DNA of 6,325 nt, taken from Candidatus Tectimicrobiota bacterium. Lineage in GTDB: Bacteria; JACPSX01. This document shows positions 1 through 5,327 of this stretch, one piece after another. A program made the translations under genes and the position numbers. The stretch is taken from NCBI GenBank assembly GCA_016193065.1, contig JACPSX010000155.1, positions 1-6,325 of the forward strand. The letters run 5' to 3'. A model generated the notes under the pieces. That model was not told the origin of the DNA and ran no database searches. It worked only from the letters and a program-made list of their open reading frames with translations. Every line of letters begins with the position of its first letter. Positions within the stretch are counted from its first letter, which is position 1.

Positions 1-108
1 TGGACTTCTCCTCCTCTGAAGAAGAGGTAACTCTTCACCGGGTGCAAGGTCAATAGTCCAGGTACTCCATTTTCGTAGTGAAAAAGGAGGAGTCTTTCGC
101 ACCGTCCC
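1..108. other. Non-coding stretch with nested and adjacent inverted repeats
   Basis: No credible gene lies here; it follows the stop of the DUF3501 gene on the minus strand. Three complementary pairs are visible. TGGACT (1-6) pairs with AGTCCA (55-60). Inside that, GAAGAG (21-26) and CTCTTC (31-36) flank a GTAA tetraloop. Next to it, CTCC-A-TTTTC (65-74) pairs with GAAAA-A-GGAG (80-89) around a 5-nt loop, with one A/A mismatch. None is followed by a clear U-tract on either strand, so an intrinsic terminator is not supported. It could be a structured 3' untranslated region, part of an RNA element cut by the window edge, or chance pairing in purine/pyrimidine-rich DNA. Confidence 0.3.
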
Positions 109-690
109 TCAGCCTTCGGCCAACTCCTGGCCGAGGACCCGGCGGCTCTCCTCGGAGAGAAGAGCGCGCTCCATGTAATTGGGGTGATCGATGAGGAGAG
201 CAACTGGCTCCGGACTTTCCCGAAAAGCCCGGATCCGTTCCGGGGTCAGGCGGAACTTGACGTAATGCACGGCGCTGAGCCGGTCTTCCCGGTAGGTGCC
301 CGGCTGGAAGATCGCCTGGACTCTCTCGCCTCCGATCTCAAGGAAAACCTTTTCATTCACCCCGATCAGGTCATTGAGGACCCCGCGAATGCGGCTGGAA
401 TCGTCCAGCTCCACAAACAAAGTGGCGCTCAACTCTCCCGACCCGGGGATTAACTCGTTGTAGGTTTCGATCTCGTGGGCAATGCCCTCTTCCTCCACAA
501 TCCGCTCGGCCCGCATCATCTCCTGAATTTGAAAGCGCACGGTGTCCCGATTCTCAAACACGACGGTGATCAGAGGTCCCACGAAAACCCGCCTCAGTTT
601 CTTGAGGGCAACGATCTCCCGGCGTAACGGGACGCGCTCCTTCTCGTAGGCAATGATGTCCTTGATGTCACTTCGCCTGAGCTTTTCCAT
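109..690 (-). CDS. DUF3501 family protein
   Basis: This 193-residue soluble protein of unknown biochemical function matches, from memory, the DUF3501 family. Family-like blocks are KKLRRVFVGP (residues 30-39), FENRDTVRFQIQEMMRAERI (45-64), YNELIPG (77-83) and SAVHYVKFRLTPE (139-151). There is no signal peptide, membrane segment or cysteine-rich metal motif. The ATG at 690 was chosen because homology-like sequence starts at MEKLRRSDI and family members start about there. The frame is open further upstream, but those residues are the out-of-frame shadow of the preceding gene. A purine-rich GGAGGGGGAAG lies just upstream; an alternative ATG at 714 would add eight residues and lacks that site. 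The gene overlaps the end of the Fe-S oxidoreductase gene by 23 bases, so the two are probably translationally coupled. Its place as the last gene of a rubrerythrin/Fe-S operon suggests a redox or stress accessory role, which is inference. Confidence 0.87.
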   Translation of the reverse strand: MEKLRRSDIKDIIAYEKERVPLRREIVALKKLRRVFVGPLITVVFENRDTVRFQIQEMMRAERIVEEEGIAHEIETYNELIPGSGELSATLFVELDDSSRIRGVLNDLIGVNEKVFLEIGGERVQAIFQPGTYREDRLSAVHYVKFRLTPERIRAFRESPEPVALLIDHPNYMERALLSEESRRVLGQELAEG

Positions 691-1963
691 TCCTTTCTTC
701 CCCCTCCAGTCCATAGGCCCGGGCCACCAGCAAGATCGGGTGCACCGCTTTCTGGCCCGTCCCCTGGGTAATCTGCTTCTGGGCCAGAGAACAGTCACAG
801 GCCACAAGCGAACCCGAAGATTCGCGAACCCGGGAATAGAGCTTCCCGCCAATCTGGTGGGAAAGCTCATGGTACTCCCGCTTCATGCTCCAGGTGCCGT
901 CGTGTCCCGAACACTGGGTCACGCAGCCCACTTCCCTCTCCGAGATCAGCGCCAACAAATCCCAGGATTTGCGACCGATGTTCTGGACCTGCAGATGGCA
1001 GGGGTGGTGATACAGGATTCTTTCCTGGAGAGGAGTCCAATCCCGCCGCAGCTTCCCTTGCGCATTGAGTCGCATCAGGTACTCGCACAGATCTTGGGTC
1101 TGGCTGGCCACCTCCCGGGCTTCCGGAGAGGATAAGAGCTCAGGGTATTCCTGGCGCAGCATGAGGCTGCAACTGGGTCCCGGAGAAACGATCGTGTATC
1201 CGGCCCGCACGTACGGCAGAAGCGCTTCCACATTATAGCGGGCGCGCTTCACAGCCGCCTGGAGATTCCCGGTGTCGAGATAGGGCATCCCGCAACAGCG
1301 CTGGGCAGGGCAGACCACCTCGACTTCGTTGTGCTCCAGGACCCGCACGGCGGCTTGCCCCACTTCGGGTTCGTGGTAGTTCACCAAACAGGTATAGAAG
1401 AGCAGCACCTTCCCGTTGGCGCCCGCCCGGGCCCCTTCCTGGCGGAGGCGGCGCCGGTGCCAGGCCGCAAAGGTCCGGGGGCTGAAGGCCGGCAACACGG
1501 CCCGCCGGTGGATCCCCACCACCTTCTCGAGCAAACGGCGGGTGACGCCGAGACGGTTGATCCAGTTCGCCAGAGGCGCCACGGGAGTCCCCAGGCGCCC
1601 CAGGCGGTCCGGATCCTCGAGAAGGCGCTCCCGGAGACCCCGGCGCCCCCACAACGCCCGGGCCCAGATCATGAGACGGGGAAAATCGAGCTGGTAGTTA
1701 TGGGGAGGAGTGTAGGGACACTTCGGAAAGCAGAGCTTGCAGTCGTAGCACAGCAGCACCACGCTCTTGAAATCACCCTTGCTCAGGTTCTCAACCGCTT
1801 CCTCCTTCTCGTCGATCCGCCGGAACAGCTCGCGAAAGGAGGGGCACAAATTAAAACAGAGGCGGCAGCCGTGGCAAATGTCCCCCACCCGCCGCAGCTC
1901 GGCCATCAGCGCGGTCTCGTCCCGAAAGGCGGCTGCTGATGGACTGGGCACCCTGGAGGTCAC
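668..1963 (-). CDS. Two-[4Fe-4S] ferredoxin plus CCG-domain Fe-S oxidoreductase (GlpC/HdrD-like)
   Basis: This 431-residue cytoplasmic electron-transfer protein has an N-terminal ferredoxin region with two complete CxxCxxCxxxC motifs: C30/C33/C36/C40 and C72/C75/C78/C82. Both are followed by proline, as in [4Fe-4S] binding. The C-terminal half holds two CCG-type cysteine-rich domains. The first has C192, CCG at 223-225 and C265. The second has C322, CSG at 351-353 instead of CCG, and C389/C391. This is the architecture of GlpC, glycolate oxidase GlcF and heterodisulfide reductase HdrD subunits, but no catalytic partner of those enzymes is adjacent. There are no membrane helices. The start is GTG at 1963, whose last two bases lie in the GTGA overlap with the rubrerythrin stop, which favours coupled translation. 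A downstream ATG at 1906 is the alternative and would lose 19 residues, none of them cluster ligands. In this operon it most plausibly passes electrons to or from rubrerythrin, which is inference. Confidence 0.9.
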   Translation of the reverse strand: MTSRVPSPSAAAFRDETALMAELRRVGDICHGCRLCFNLCPSFRELFRRIDEKEEAVENLSKGDFKSVVLLCYDCKLCFPKCPYTPPHNYQLDFPRLMIWARALWGRRGLRERLLEDPDRLGRLGTPVAPLANWINRLGVTRRLLEKVVGIHRRAVLPAFSPRTFAAWHRRRLRQEGARAGANGKVLLFYTCLVNYHEPEVGQAAVRVLEHNEVEVVCPAQRCCGMPYLDTGNLQAAVKRARYNVEALLPYVRAGYTIVSPGPSCSLMLRQEYPELLSSPEAREVASQTQDLCEYLMRLNAQGKLRRDWTPLQERILYHHPCHLQVQNIGRKSWDLLALISEREVGCVTQCSGHDGTWSMKREYHELSHQIGGKLYSRVRESSGSLVACDCSLAQKQITQGTGQKAVHPILLVARAYGLEGEERNGKAQAK

Positions 1964-2385
1964 GATTTCAAGGACTCCAGGGCTTTTGTGAAGCGTCCCG
2001 CATGGGACTTCTCGGCCCGGGCCAGGGTCTCAAACCACTCCGCAATCTCCTCAAACCCTTCCTGCCTCGCCGTCTTGGCAAACCCCGGGTACATCTGGGT
2101 GTACTCGTAGGTCTCCCCCTCCACCGCCGACTTCAGGTTCTTCTCCGTCGGCCCCACGGGAACTCCCGTGACAGGATCGCCCACCTCACTGAGGAAATCA
2201 AAATGCCCAAAGGCGTGCCCCGTCTCCCCCTCCGCCGTGTCCCGGAACACCCCCGCAATATCCGGATACCCCTCAATGTCCGCCTTGCGCGCAAAATAGA
2301 GATAACGCCGGTTCGCCTGCGACTCCCCCGCAAACCCCTCCTTCAAGTTCTCAACCGTCTTGGTCCCGCTCAGGTCCTTAGCCAT
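1960..2385 (-). CDS. rbr: Rubrerythrin, diiron domain only (no rubredoxin domain)
   Basis: Rubrerythrins are cytoplasmic non-haem diiron proteins, best known for reducing hydrogen peroxide in oxygen-sensitive cells. All seven ligands expected from the Desulfovibrio vulgaris protein can be placed in this ferritin-like four-helix bundle. They are E21 in [10 protein letters not shown]54 and H57 in EGETGH, E91 and E94 in [12 protein letters not shown], and E125 and H128 in EKSHAGRF. The protein is 141 residues and ends straight after the last helix, whereas classical rubrerythrin is about 190 residues with a C-terminal CxxC...CxxC rubredoxin domain. That domain is absent, and the protein has no cysteine at all. 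Electrons must therefore come from another protein, and the Fe-S oxidoreductase that starts inside this gene's stop codon is the obvious candidate. The ATG at 2385 has an AGGAGG site 7 bases upstream. It is the first gene of a three-gene operon. Confidence 0.95.
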   Translation of the reverse strand: MAKDLSGTKTVENLKEGFAGESQANRRYLYFARKADIEGYPDIAGVFRDTAEGETGHAFGHFDFLSEVGDPVTGVPVGPTEKNLKSAVEGETYEYTQMYPGFAKTARQEGFEEIAEWFETLARAEKSHAGRFTKALESLKS

Positions 2386-2392
2386 GACCGTT

Positions 2393-2398
2393 CCTCCT
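2393..2398 (-). promoter_or_regulatory. Ribosome-binding site of rubrerythrin
   Basis: Read on the minus strand, this is a perfect AGGAGG with a 7-base spacer (AACGGTC) before the ATG at 2385. It fixes the rubrerythrin start and suggests strong translation of the operon's first gene. Confidence 0.85.
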
Positions 2399-2429
2399 CT
2401 TGGAGTAAGTTCCCCCCTTACGACTCTCT

Positions 2430-2450
2430 GAAGCCACTCTAGAAGCCACT
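2430..2450. repeat. Tandem 9-bp direct repeat over the rubrerythrin promoter
   Basis: GAAGCCACT occurs at 2430-2438 and again at 2442-2450, 12 bp start to start, so both copies face nearly the same side of the helix. On the minus strand this reads AGTGGCTTC-TAG-AGTGGCTTC. The repeats cover the predicted -10 box and part of the spacer of the rubrerythrin promoter. A regulator bound here would block RNA polymerase. That is inference; no known operator consensus is recognised. Confidence 0.4.
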
Positions 2451-2464
2451 GGGAACCGGGTCAA
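2436..2464 (-). promoter_or_regulatory. Predicted sigma70-type promoter of the rubrerythrin operon
   Basis: On the minus strand, TTGACC (2464-2459) lies 17 bp from TAGAGT (2441-2436). This matches five of six bases of the -35 consensus and four of six of the -10, at ideal spacing. Transcription would start near 2429, giving a leader of about 44 nt before the rubrerythrin ATG. The AGGAGG site lies inside that leader. Confidence 0.5.
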
Positions 2465-2496
2465 TGATGCACGTACTTTATTTTCCTACAATCCCC

Positions 2497-2525
2497 TTTT
2501 CATCCAGGCTGCTGCCGGATAGAAT
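2497..2525 (+). promoter_or_regulatory. Predicted promoter of the peptidase operon
   Basis: TTTTCA (2497-2502, four of six against TTGACA) is 17 bp from TAGAAT (2520-2525, five of six against TATAAT). Transcription would start around 2532, about 32 nt before the GTG start. A second -10-like TACAAT at 2487-2492 has no convincing -35 partner and is the alternative. Confidence 0.4.
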
Positions 2526-2552
2526 GAACGGCCGTACTTGACCATGCAAAAC

Positions 2553-2558
2553 AGGAGG
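2553..2558 (+). promoter_or_regulatory. Ribosome-binding site deciding the peptidase GTG start
   Basis: A perfect AGGAGG sits 5 bases upstream of GTG at 2564. No other initiation codon in frame is as well placed, so the non-ATG start is well supported. Confidence 0.85.
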
Positions 2559-2563
2559 CTCGC

Positions 2564-4066
2564 GTGACCGTTGACCTGATCCGGGATCAGGTGAGAAAGT
2601 GCTTGTATGAGCTCGAGACCGATTCCCGCCTGGTTCGAGCCGGCCTCAAAACAGAAGCACAATCCGCCGCCATCCTGGAGCGCTACCGCGATCTGCAATC
2701 CCTGCGGACTTTGGATTTCTTGCTCCAAGTCCAGGAACAGACGCAAATCCCCCGGGAGAGGGAGCGCAGCCGCCGCCTTTACTATACCTGCCTCTCTCTT
2801 CACCTGTACGGTCACGTGGCCCCCTTGAGCGACTCACTAGACACCCGGCTCGCGCAAACCGAAGTCCTGATGGATGGGAACCCGGTCAACTATTTTGATC
2901 TTCCGATTCTGATCGAACGGGAGGAGAGCGCGATTGTCCGCGAAGATCTCGACAGGCAGCGCCTGCAAGTCGTCGAGGACACCAACGACGTCCGGCTTCA
3001 GATGCTCCGGGAGGTTCTCGCCTGCCTGCAAGAGCACCTTCACCACAGCAGCTACCTGGAATACTGCCGGGCCAAAAAAAAGGTGGACTACGGCAAGCTG
3101 GCCGCTGCTCTGGAGCCGGCTATCTCCAAACTCGAAGGACTCTATCGGAAGCATATGGGCAACTGGCTGGCGCGCCACGACTTGGGGGAGCTCGGCCGGA
3201 TCCCCGAGTGCCACGTCCACTATCTTCTGGCCCTGCGCCCGCTCGACAAAGGCGGGACCCTTCCCCTGGAGAGGATCGTGGGGGGCGCACTGCAAGCCAT
3301 TGGTCTCCCCCTATCCTCCTTTCCAAACATCCATCTCGACCCCCAGGAAAGACCCCAGAAAAACCCCCGGGCCTGCTGTTACAGCCTCTCAGTCCCTGAT
3401 GAAATTCATCTCATCACCAAACCGACCGGGAGTCTGGTGGATTTCAACACGTTCCTCCACGAGTCCGGCCACGCCTTTCACTACGCCTGCACCGGAGCCG
3501 ATCTGGACTTCGAGTTCAAGAAACTTGCCCCTTCTTACGCCCTCACAGAGACGTACGCGTTTCTGCTGCAGAAGCTGTCCTGCGAGCCGGCTTGGCTGGA
3601 AGCTTTTCTAGGGGTCGACCGGCGCGACACCCGCACGATCAGCTACTACACGATCCTGAGCGACCTCTACCTGTTTATGCGCTACACGGCCAAGTTCTCT
3701 TACGAGACCGGCCTCTTCGGACAGGCTAGCGGCAGTCTGGCGGCGGCCCGCAACCTCTACCAGGAAACCCTCACCAACCGCACCGGGTTTCTCTTCAGCC
3801 CGGCGGATTATCTCAACGATGTGGACGAGGAACTCTATTCGGCGGATTATTTGCGGGCCTGGATCGGCGAGCGCCAACTCGCCCAACACCTGCGCCGGGA
3901 ACTGGGCGAAAACTGGCCCTGCCGGGCCCAGACGGGTTCCGTGCTCAAGGCACTCTGGTCCCGGGGGGACCAGGAGGAGGTCGAAGATCTGCTGGGTTCC
4001 CTGGGCTTCGCTCCCTGGGACGCGGAACCTCTCATTTCCTGGTACCGGGATTCACTGGAAGGATGA
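2564..4066 (+). CDS. M3-like zinc metallopeptidase (oligoendopeptidase-type gluzincin)
   Basis: This 500-residue protein is probably cytoplasmic, as no signal peptide or membrane helix is seen. The active-site signature is FLHESGHAFH, with zinc ligands H299 and H303 and catalytic E300. A third ligand is likely E329 in ALTETYAF, 26 residues after the second histidine, which fits the HExxH...E pattern of family M3. The N-terminal 290 residues look mostly helical, like the substrate-enclosing lobe of thimet oligopeptidase and oligoendopeptidase F. By analogy it would cut short peptides. It is shorter than most M3 enzymes (about 600-700 residues), and the flanking sequence is not a clear match to a named subfamily, so the substrate is unknown. 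It starts with GTG at 2564 behind AGGAGG. Its stop lies 10 bases before the thioesterase-reductase ORF, so the two are almost certainly co-transcribed. Confidence 0.85.
   Translation: MTVDLIRDQVRKCLYELETDSRLVRAGLKTEAQSAAILERYRDLQSLRTLDFLLQVQEQTQIPRERERSRRLYYTCLSLHLYGHVAPLSDSLDTRLAQTEVLMDGNPVNYFDLPILIEREESAIVREDLDRQRLQVVEDTNDVRLQMLREVLACLQEHLHHSSYLEYCRAKKKVDYGKLAAALEPAISKLEGLYRKHMGNWLARHDLGELGRIPECHVHYLLALRPLDKGGTLPLERIVGGALQAIGLPLSSFPNIHLDPQERPQKNPRACCYSLSVPDEIHLITKPTGSLVDFNTFLHESGHAFHYACTGADLDFEFKKLAPSYALTETYAFLLQKLSCEPAWLEAFLGVDRRDTRTISYYTILSDLYLFMRYTAKFSYETGLFGQASGSLAAARNLYQETLTNRTGFLFSPADYLNDVDEELYSADYLRAWIGERQLAQHLRRELGENWPCRAQTGSVLKALWSRGDQEEVEDLLGSLGFAPWDAEPLISWYRDSLEG
2574..2592. repeat. 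19-bp near-perfect palindrome just inside the peptidase gene
   Basis: ACCTGATCC (2574-2582) and GGATCAGGT (2584-2592) are perfect 9-base inverted arms around a single G. The element covers roughly codons 4-10 of the peptidase gene, within 30 bases of its GTG. It could be a regulator's operator or an RNA hairpin (8-bp stem, 3-nt loop) that limits initiation, or a chance result of coding sequence. Confidence 0.4.
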
Positions 4067-4076
4067 AAGGGTCTCC

Positions 4077-5315
4077 ATGACTTTGCGGATCCCTCCATTG
4101 CCTTTGGGAAAAAGAGGAACGGTGGAAAAGACGGTCAGGCCGGAAGACACGGCTGACTTTCAGGGGTACAAGGGCGTTCCCGTGCTCTCCACCCCTTCCC
4201 TTTTCTTGTGGATGGAACTGGCCTGCGCGGCTGCCGTCGAAGGACTGCTGCCGCCAGGTCTCAAACATGTTGGCACCCGCACGGAGGCCAGGCACCTGGC
4301 GGCAACCCCCATCGGCATCAAGGTGACGGCAGAGGCTGAACTCGTGGAGGTGGATGGCCGCCGCTTAGTCTTCCGCTGTCAAGCACGGGACCCGGTGGAA
4401 GTCATCGGAGAAGGGATCCACGAGCGCTGCATCGTGGACTGGAAGCAGTTTTGTCGGGCCCTAGAAGAAAAGGAGCAGCTTGGAAAGGAGAAAACCATGA
4501 ATCGTGAAAGCACTGAGCCCCTGCAGGGGAACTGGGGGGTTATCTTGGGCGCTTCAAGCGGCTTCGGAGAGGCCACCAGCCTGGAGCTGGCCCGCCATGG
4601 CATGAACATCTTCGGCGTTCACCTGGATCGCAAGGCGACTCTCCCCAATGTGGAGCGGATCAAGGGACAAATCCAGGAGGCGGGTGGCAAGGCCGTTTTC
4701 TTCAACATCAACGCCGCCGATCCCGAGCAGCGCCAAAAAGCTCTGGACCAGATGCAGGAAAAGCTCCAAGAACAGGGGAATCACGGAAGCATCCGGGTCT
4801 TCCTGCATTCTCTGGCCTTCGGTACTCTCAAGCCGTATTACGATGCGGACCCCGCCCAGGCGCTCACCGCCGCTCAAATGAACATGACCCTGGACGTCAT
4901 GGCTCACAGCCTGGTTTACTGGGTGCAAGACCTGGTAGCCCGCAAGATGATCGGCCGCGGCAGCCGGATCTTTGCCATGACCAGCTCGGGAGGACAGCAC
5001 GTGTTCCGAACCTACGGCGCCGTCTCGGCAGCCAAGGCGGCCCTGGAATCTCACATACGCCAGCTTGCCCTGGAACTGGCCCCTCTGGGAATCACCGCCA
5101 ACTCGATCCGGGCGGGAGTTACAGATACCCCTGCCCTCCGCAAGATTCCCGGACACGAGCAGATGGTCGAGATGGCGCAGCGCCGCAATCCCAGCGGACG
5201 ATTAACCACGCCTCAGGACGTGGCGACGGCCATCGCCGCCCTGAGCTTGCCGGCAACTCAATGGATGACGGGGAACGTCATCGGGGTCGACGGAGGAGAG
5301 GACATCGTCGGGTAA
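4077..5315 (+). CDS. FlK-type hotdog thioesterase fused in frame to an SDR enoyl reductase
   Basis: The ORF encodes 412 residues without an internal stop. Residues 1-128 are a hotdog-fold thioesterase like fluoroacetyl-CoA thioesterase FlK. T39 (in VLSTPSLF), E47 (in LWMEL) and H73 (in EARHLAATPIG) reproduce the spacing of FlK's T42/E50/H76 triad, and G66 matches FlK's G69. It should hydrolyse an acyl-CoA thioester; the substrate is not evident. Residues 129-140 are a charged linker (ALEEKEQLGKEKT). From residue 141 an FabL/FabI-like reductase follows, with its own start (see the entry at 4497). The ATG at 4077 has AAAGGG 5 bases upstream and lies 10 bases after the peptidase stop. Typical thioesterases of this family end near residue 128, so either this is a true fusion, or the stop was lost by an indel or sequence error. 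The open frame continues upstream to an ATG at 3819, but that part is a peptidase shadow. Confidence 0.75.
   Translation: MTLRIPPLPLGKRGTVEKTVRPEDTADFQGYKGVPVLSTPSLFLWMELACAAAVEGLLPPGLKHVGTRTEARHLAATPIGIKVTAEAELVEVDGRRLVFRCQARDPVEVIGEGIHERCIVDWKQFCRALEEKEQLGKEKTMNRESTEPLQGNWGVILGASSGFGEATSLELARHGMNIFGVHLDRKATLPNVERIKGQIQEAGGKAVFFNINAADPEQRQKALDQMQEKLQEQGNHGSIRVFLHSLAFGTLKPYYDADPAQALTAAQMNMTLDVMAHSLVYWVQDLVARKMIGRGSRIFAMTSSGGQHVFRTYGAVSAAKAALESHIRQLALELAPLGITANSIRAGVTDTPALRKIPGHEQMVEMAQRRNPSGRLTTPQDVATAIAALSLPATQWMTGNVIGVDGGEDIVG
4484..4490 (+). promoter_or_regulatory. Internal ribosome-binding site for the enoyl reductase
   Basis: AAAGGAG followed by the 6-base spacer AAAACC and ATG at 4497 is a near-ideal initiation site. 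It lies within the coding sequence of the longer thioesterase-reductase ORF, in the linker between the two domains, and so supports separate translation of the reductase. Confidence 0.75.
4497..5315 (+). CDS. Enoyl-[ACP] reductase-like SDR (FabL/FabI type), internal start
   Basis: Starting at the internal ATG gives a 272-residue protein, the normal size for an enoyl reductase. The Rossmann nucleotide motif is GASSGFGEA (residues 18-26). The active site is Y173 with K180 (YGAVSAAK), a Y-x6-K spacing typical of FabI/FabL enoyl-ACP reductases rather than the Y-x3-K of ordinary ketoreductases. LHSLAFG (103-109) resembles the FabI stretch around HSIGF. The end, GNVIGVDGGEDI, is the usual SDR C-terminus. 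It would reduce the trans-2 double bond of an acyl-ACP or acyl-CoA using NAD(P)H, the last step of fatty acid elongation. Which cofactor and carrier it uses cannot be read here. It lies in the same frame as the upstream thioesterase with no stop between, so it may be made alone, as part of the fusion, or both. A related non-FAS reductase of the SDR superfamily is the alternative. Confidence 0.8.
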   Translation: MNRESTEPLQGNWGVILGASSGFGEATSLELARHGMNIFGVHLDRKATLPNVERIKGQIQEAGGKAVFFNINAADPEQRQKALDQMQEKLQEQGNHGSIRVFLHSLAFGTLKPYYDADPAQALTAAQMNMTLDVMAHSLVYWVQDLVARKMIGRGSRIFAMTSSGGQHVFRTYGAVSAAKAALESHIRQLALELAPLGITANSIRAGVTDTPALRKIPGHEQMVEMAQRRNPSGRLTTPQDVATAIAALSLPATQWMTGNVIGVDGGEDIVG

Positions 5316-5327
5316 AGAGGCTCGGCG

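Noticed and set aside
65-89. Intrinsic terminator for the rubrerythrin operon
   Set aside because: The hairpin is AT-rich in its inner stem, has a central mismatch and is not followed by a U-tract in the minus-strand direction.
691-870. N-terminal extension of the DUF3501 frame to 870
   Set aside because: It lies inside the Fe-S oxidoreductase gene in another frame, is Arg/Pro/Trp-rich and unlike the family; ATG 690 matches the family N-terminus.
1331-1939. Plus-strand open frame of 202 codons
   Set aside because: Antisense to the clearly real Fe-S oxidoreductase, no ribosome-binding site and no recognisable motif; a GC-rich shadow frame.
2487-2492. TACAAT as the -10 box of the peptidase promoter
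   Set aside because: The position 17 bp upstream (2464-2469) reads ATGATG, a poor -35; the TAGAAT/TTTTCA pair further downstream fits better. Kept only as an alternative.
2486-2815. Minus-strand open frame crossing the peptidase start and the intergenic region
   Set aside because: Covers the predicted plus-strand promoter and the AGGAGG/GTG of the peptidase, has no ribosome-binding site and shows no family resemblance.
3819-4076. Upstream extension of the thioesterase frame to an ATG at 3819
   Set aside because: It overlaps the peptidase gene out of frame for almost 250 bases, its composition is Arg/Pro/Gly/Ser-rich as in shadow translations, and the hotdog domain with its own ribosome-binding site begins at 4077.
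4554-5156. Minus-strand open frame of 200 codons
   Set aside because: Antisense to the reductase gene, whose motifs are unambiguous; no domain features of its own.
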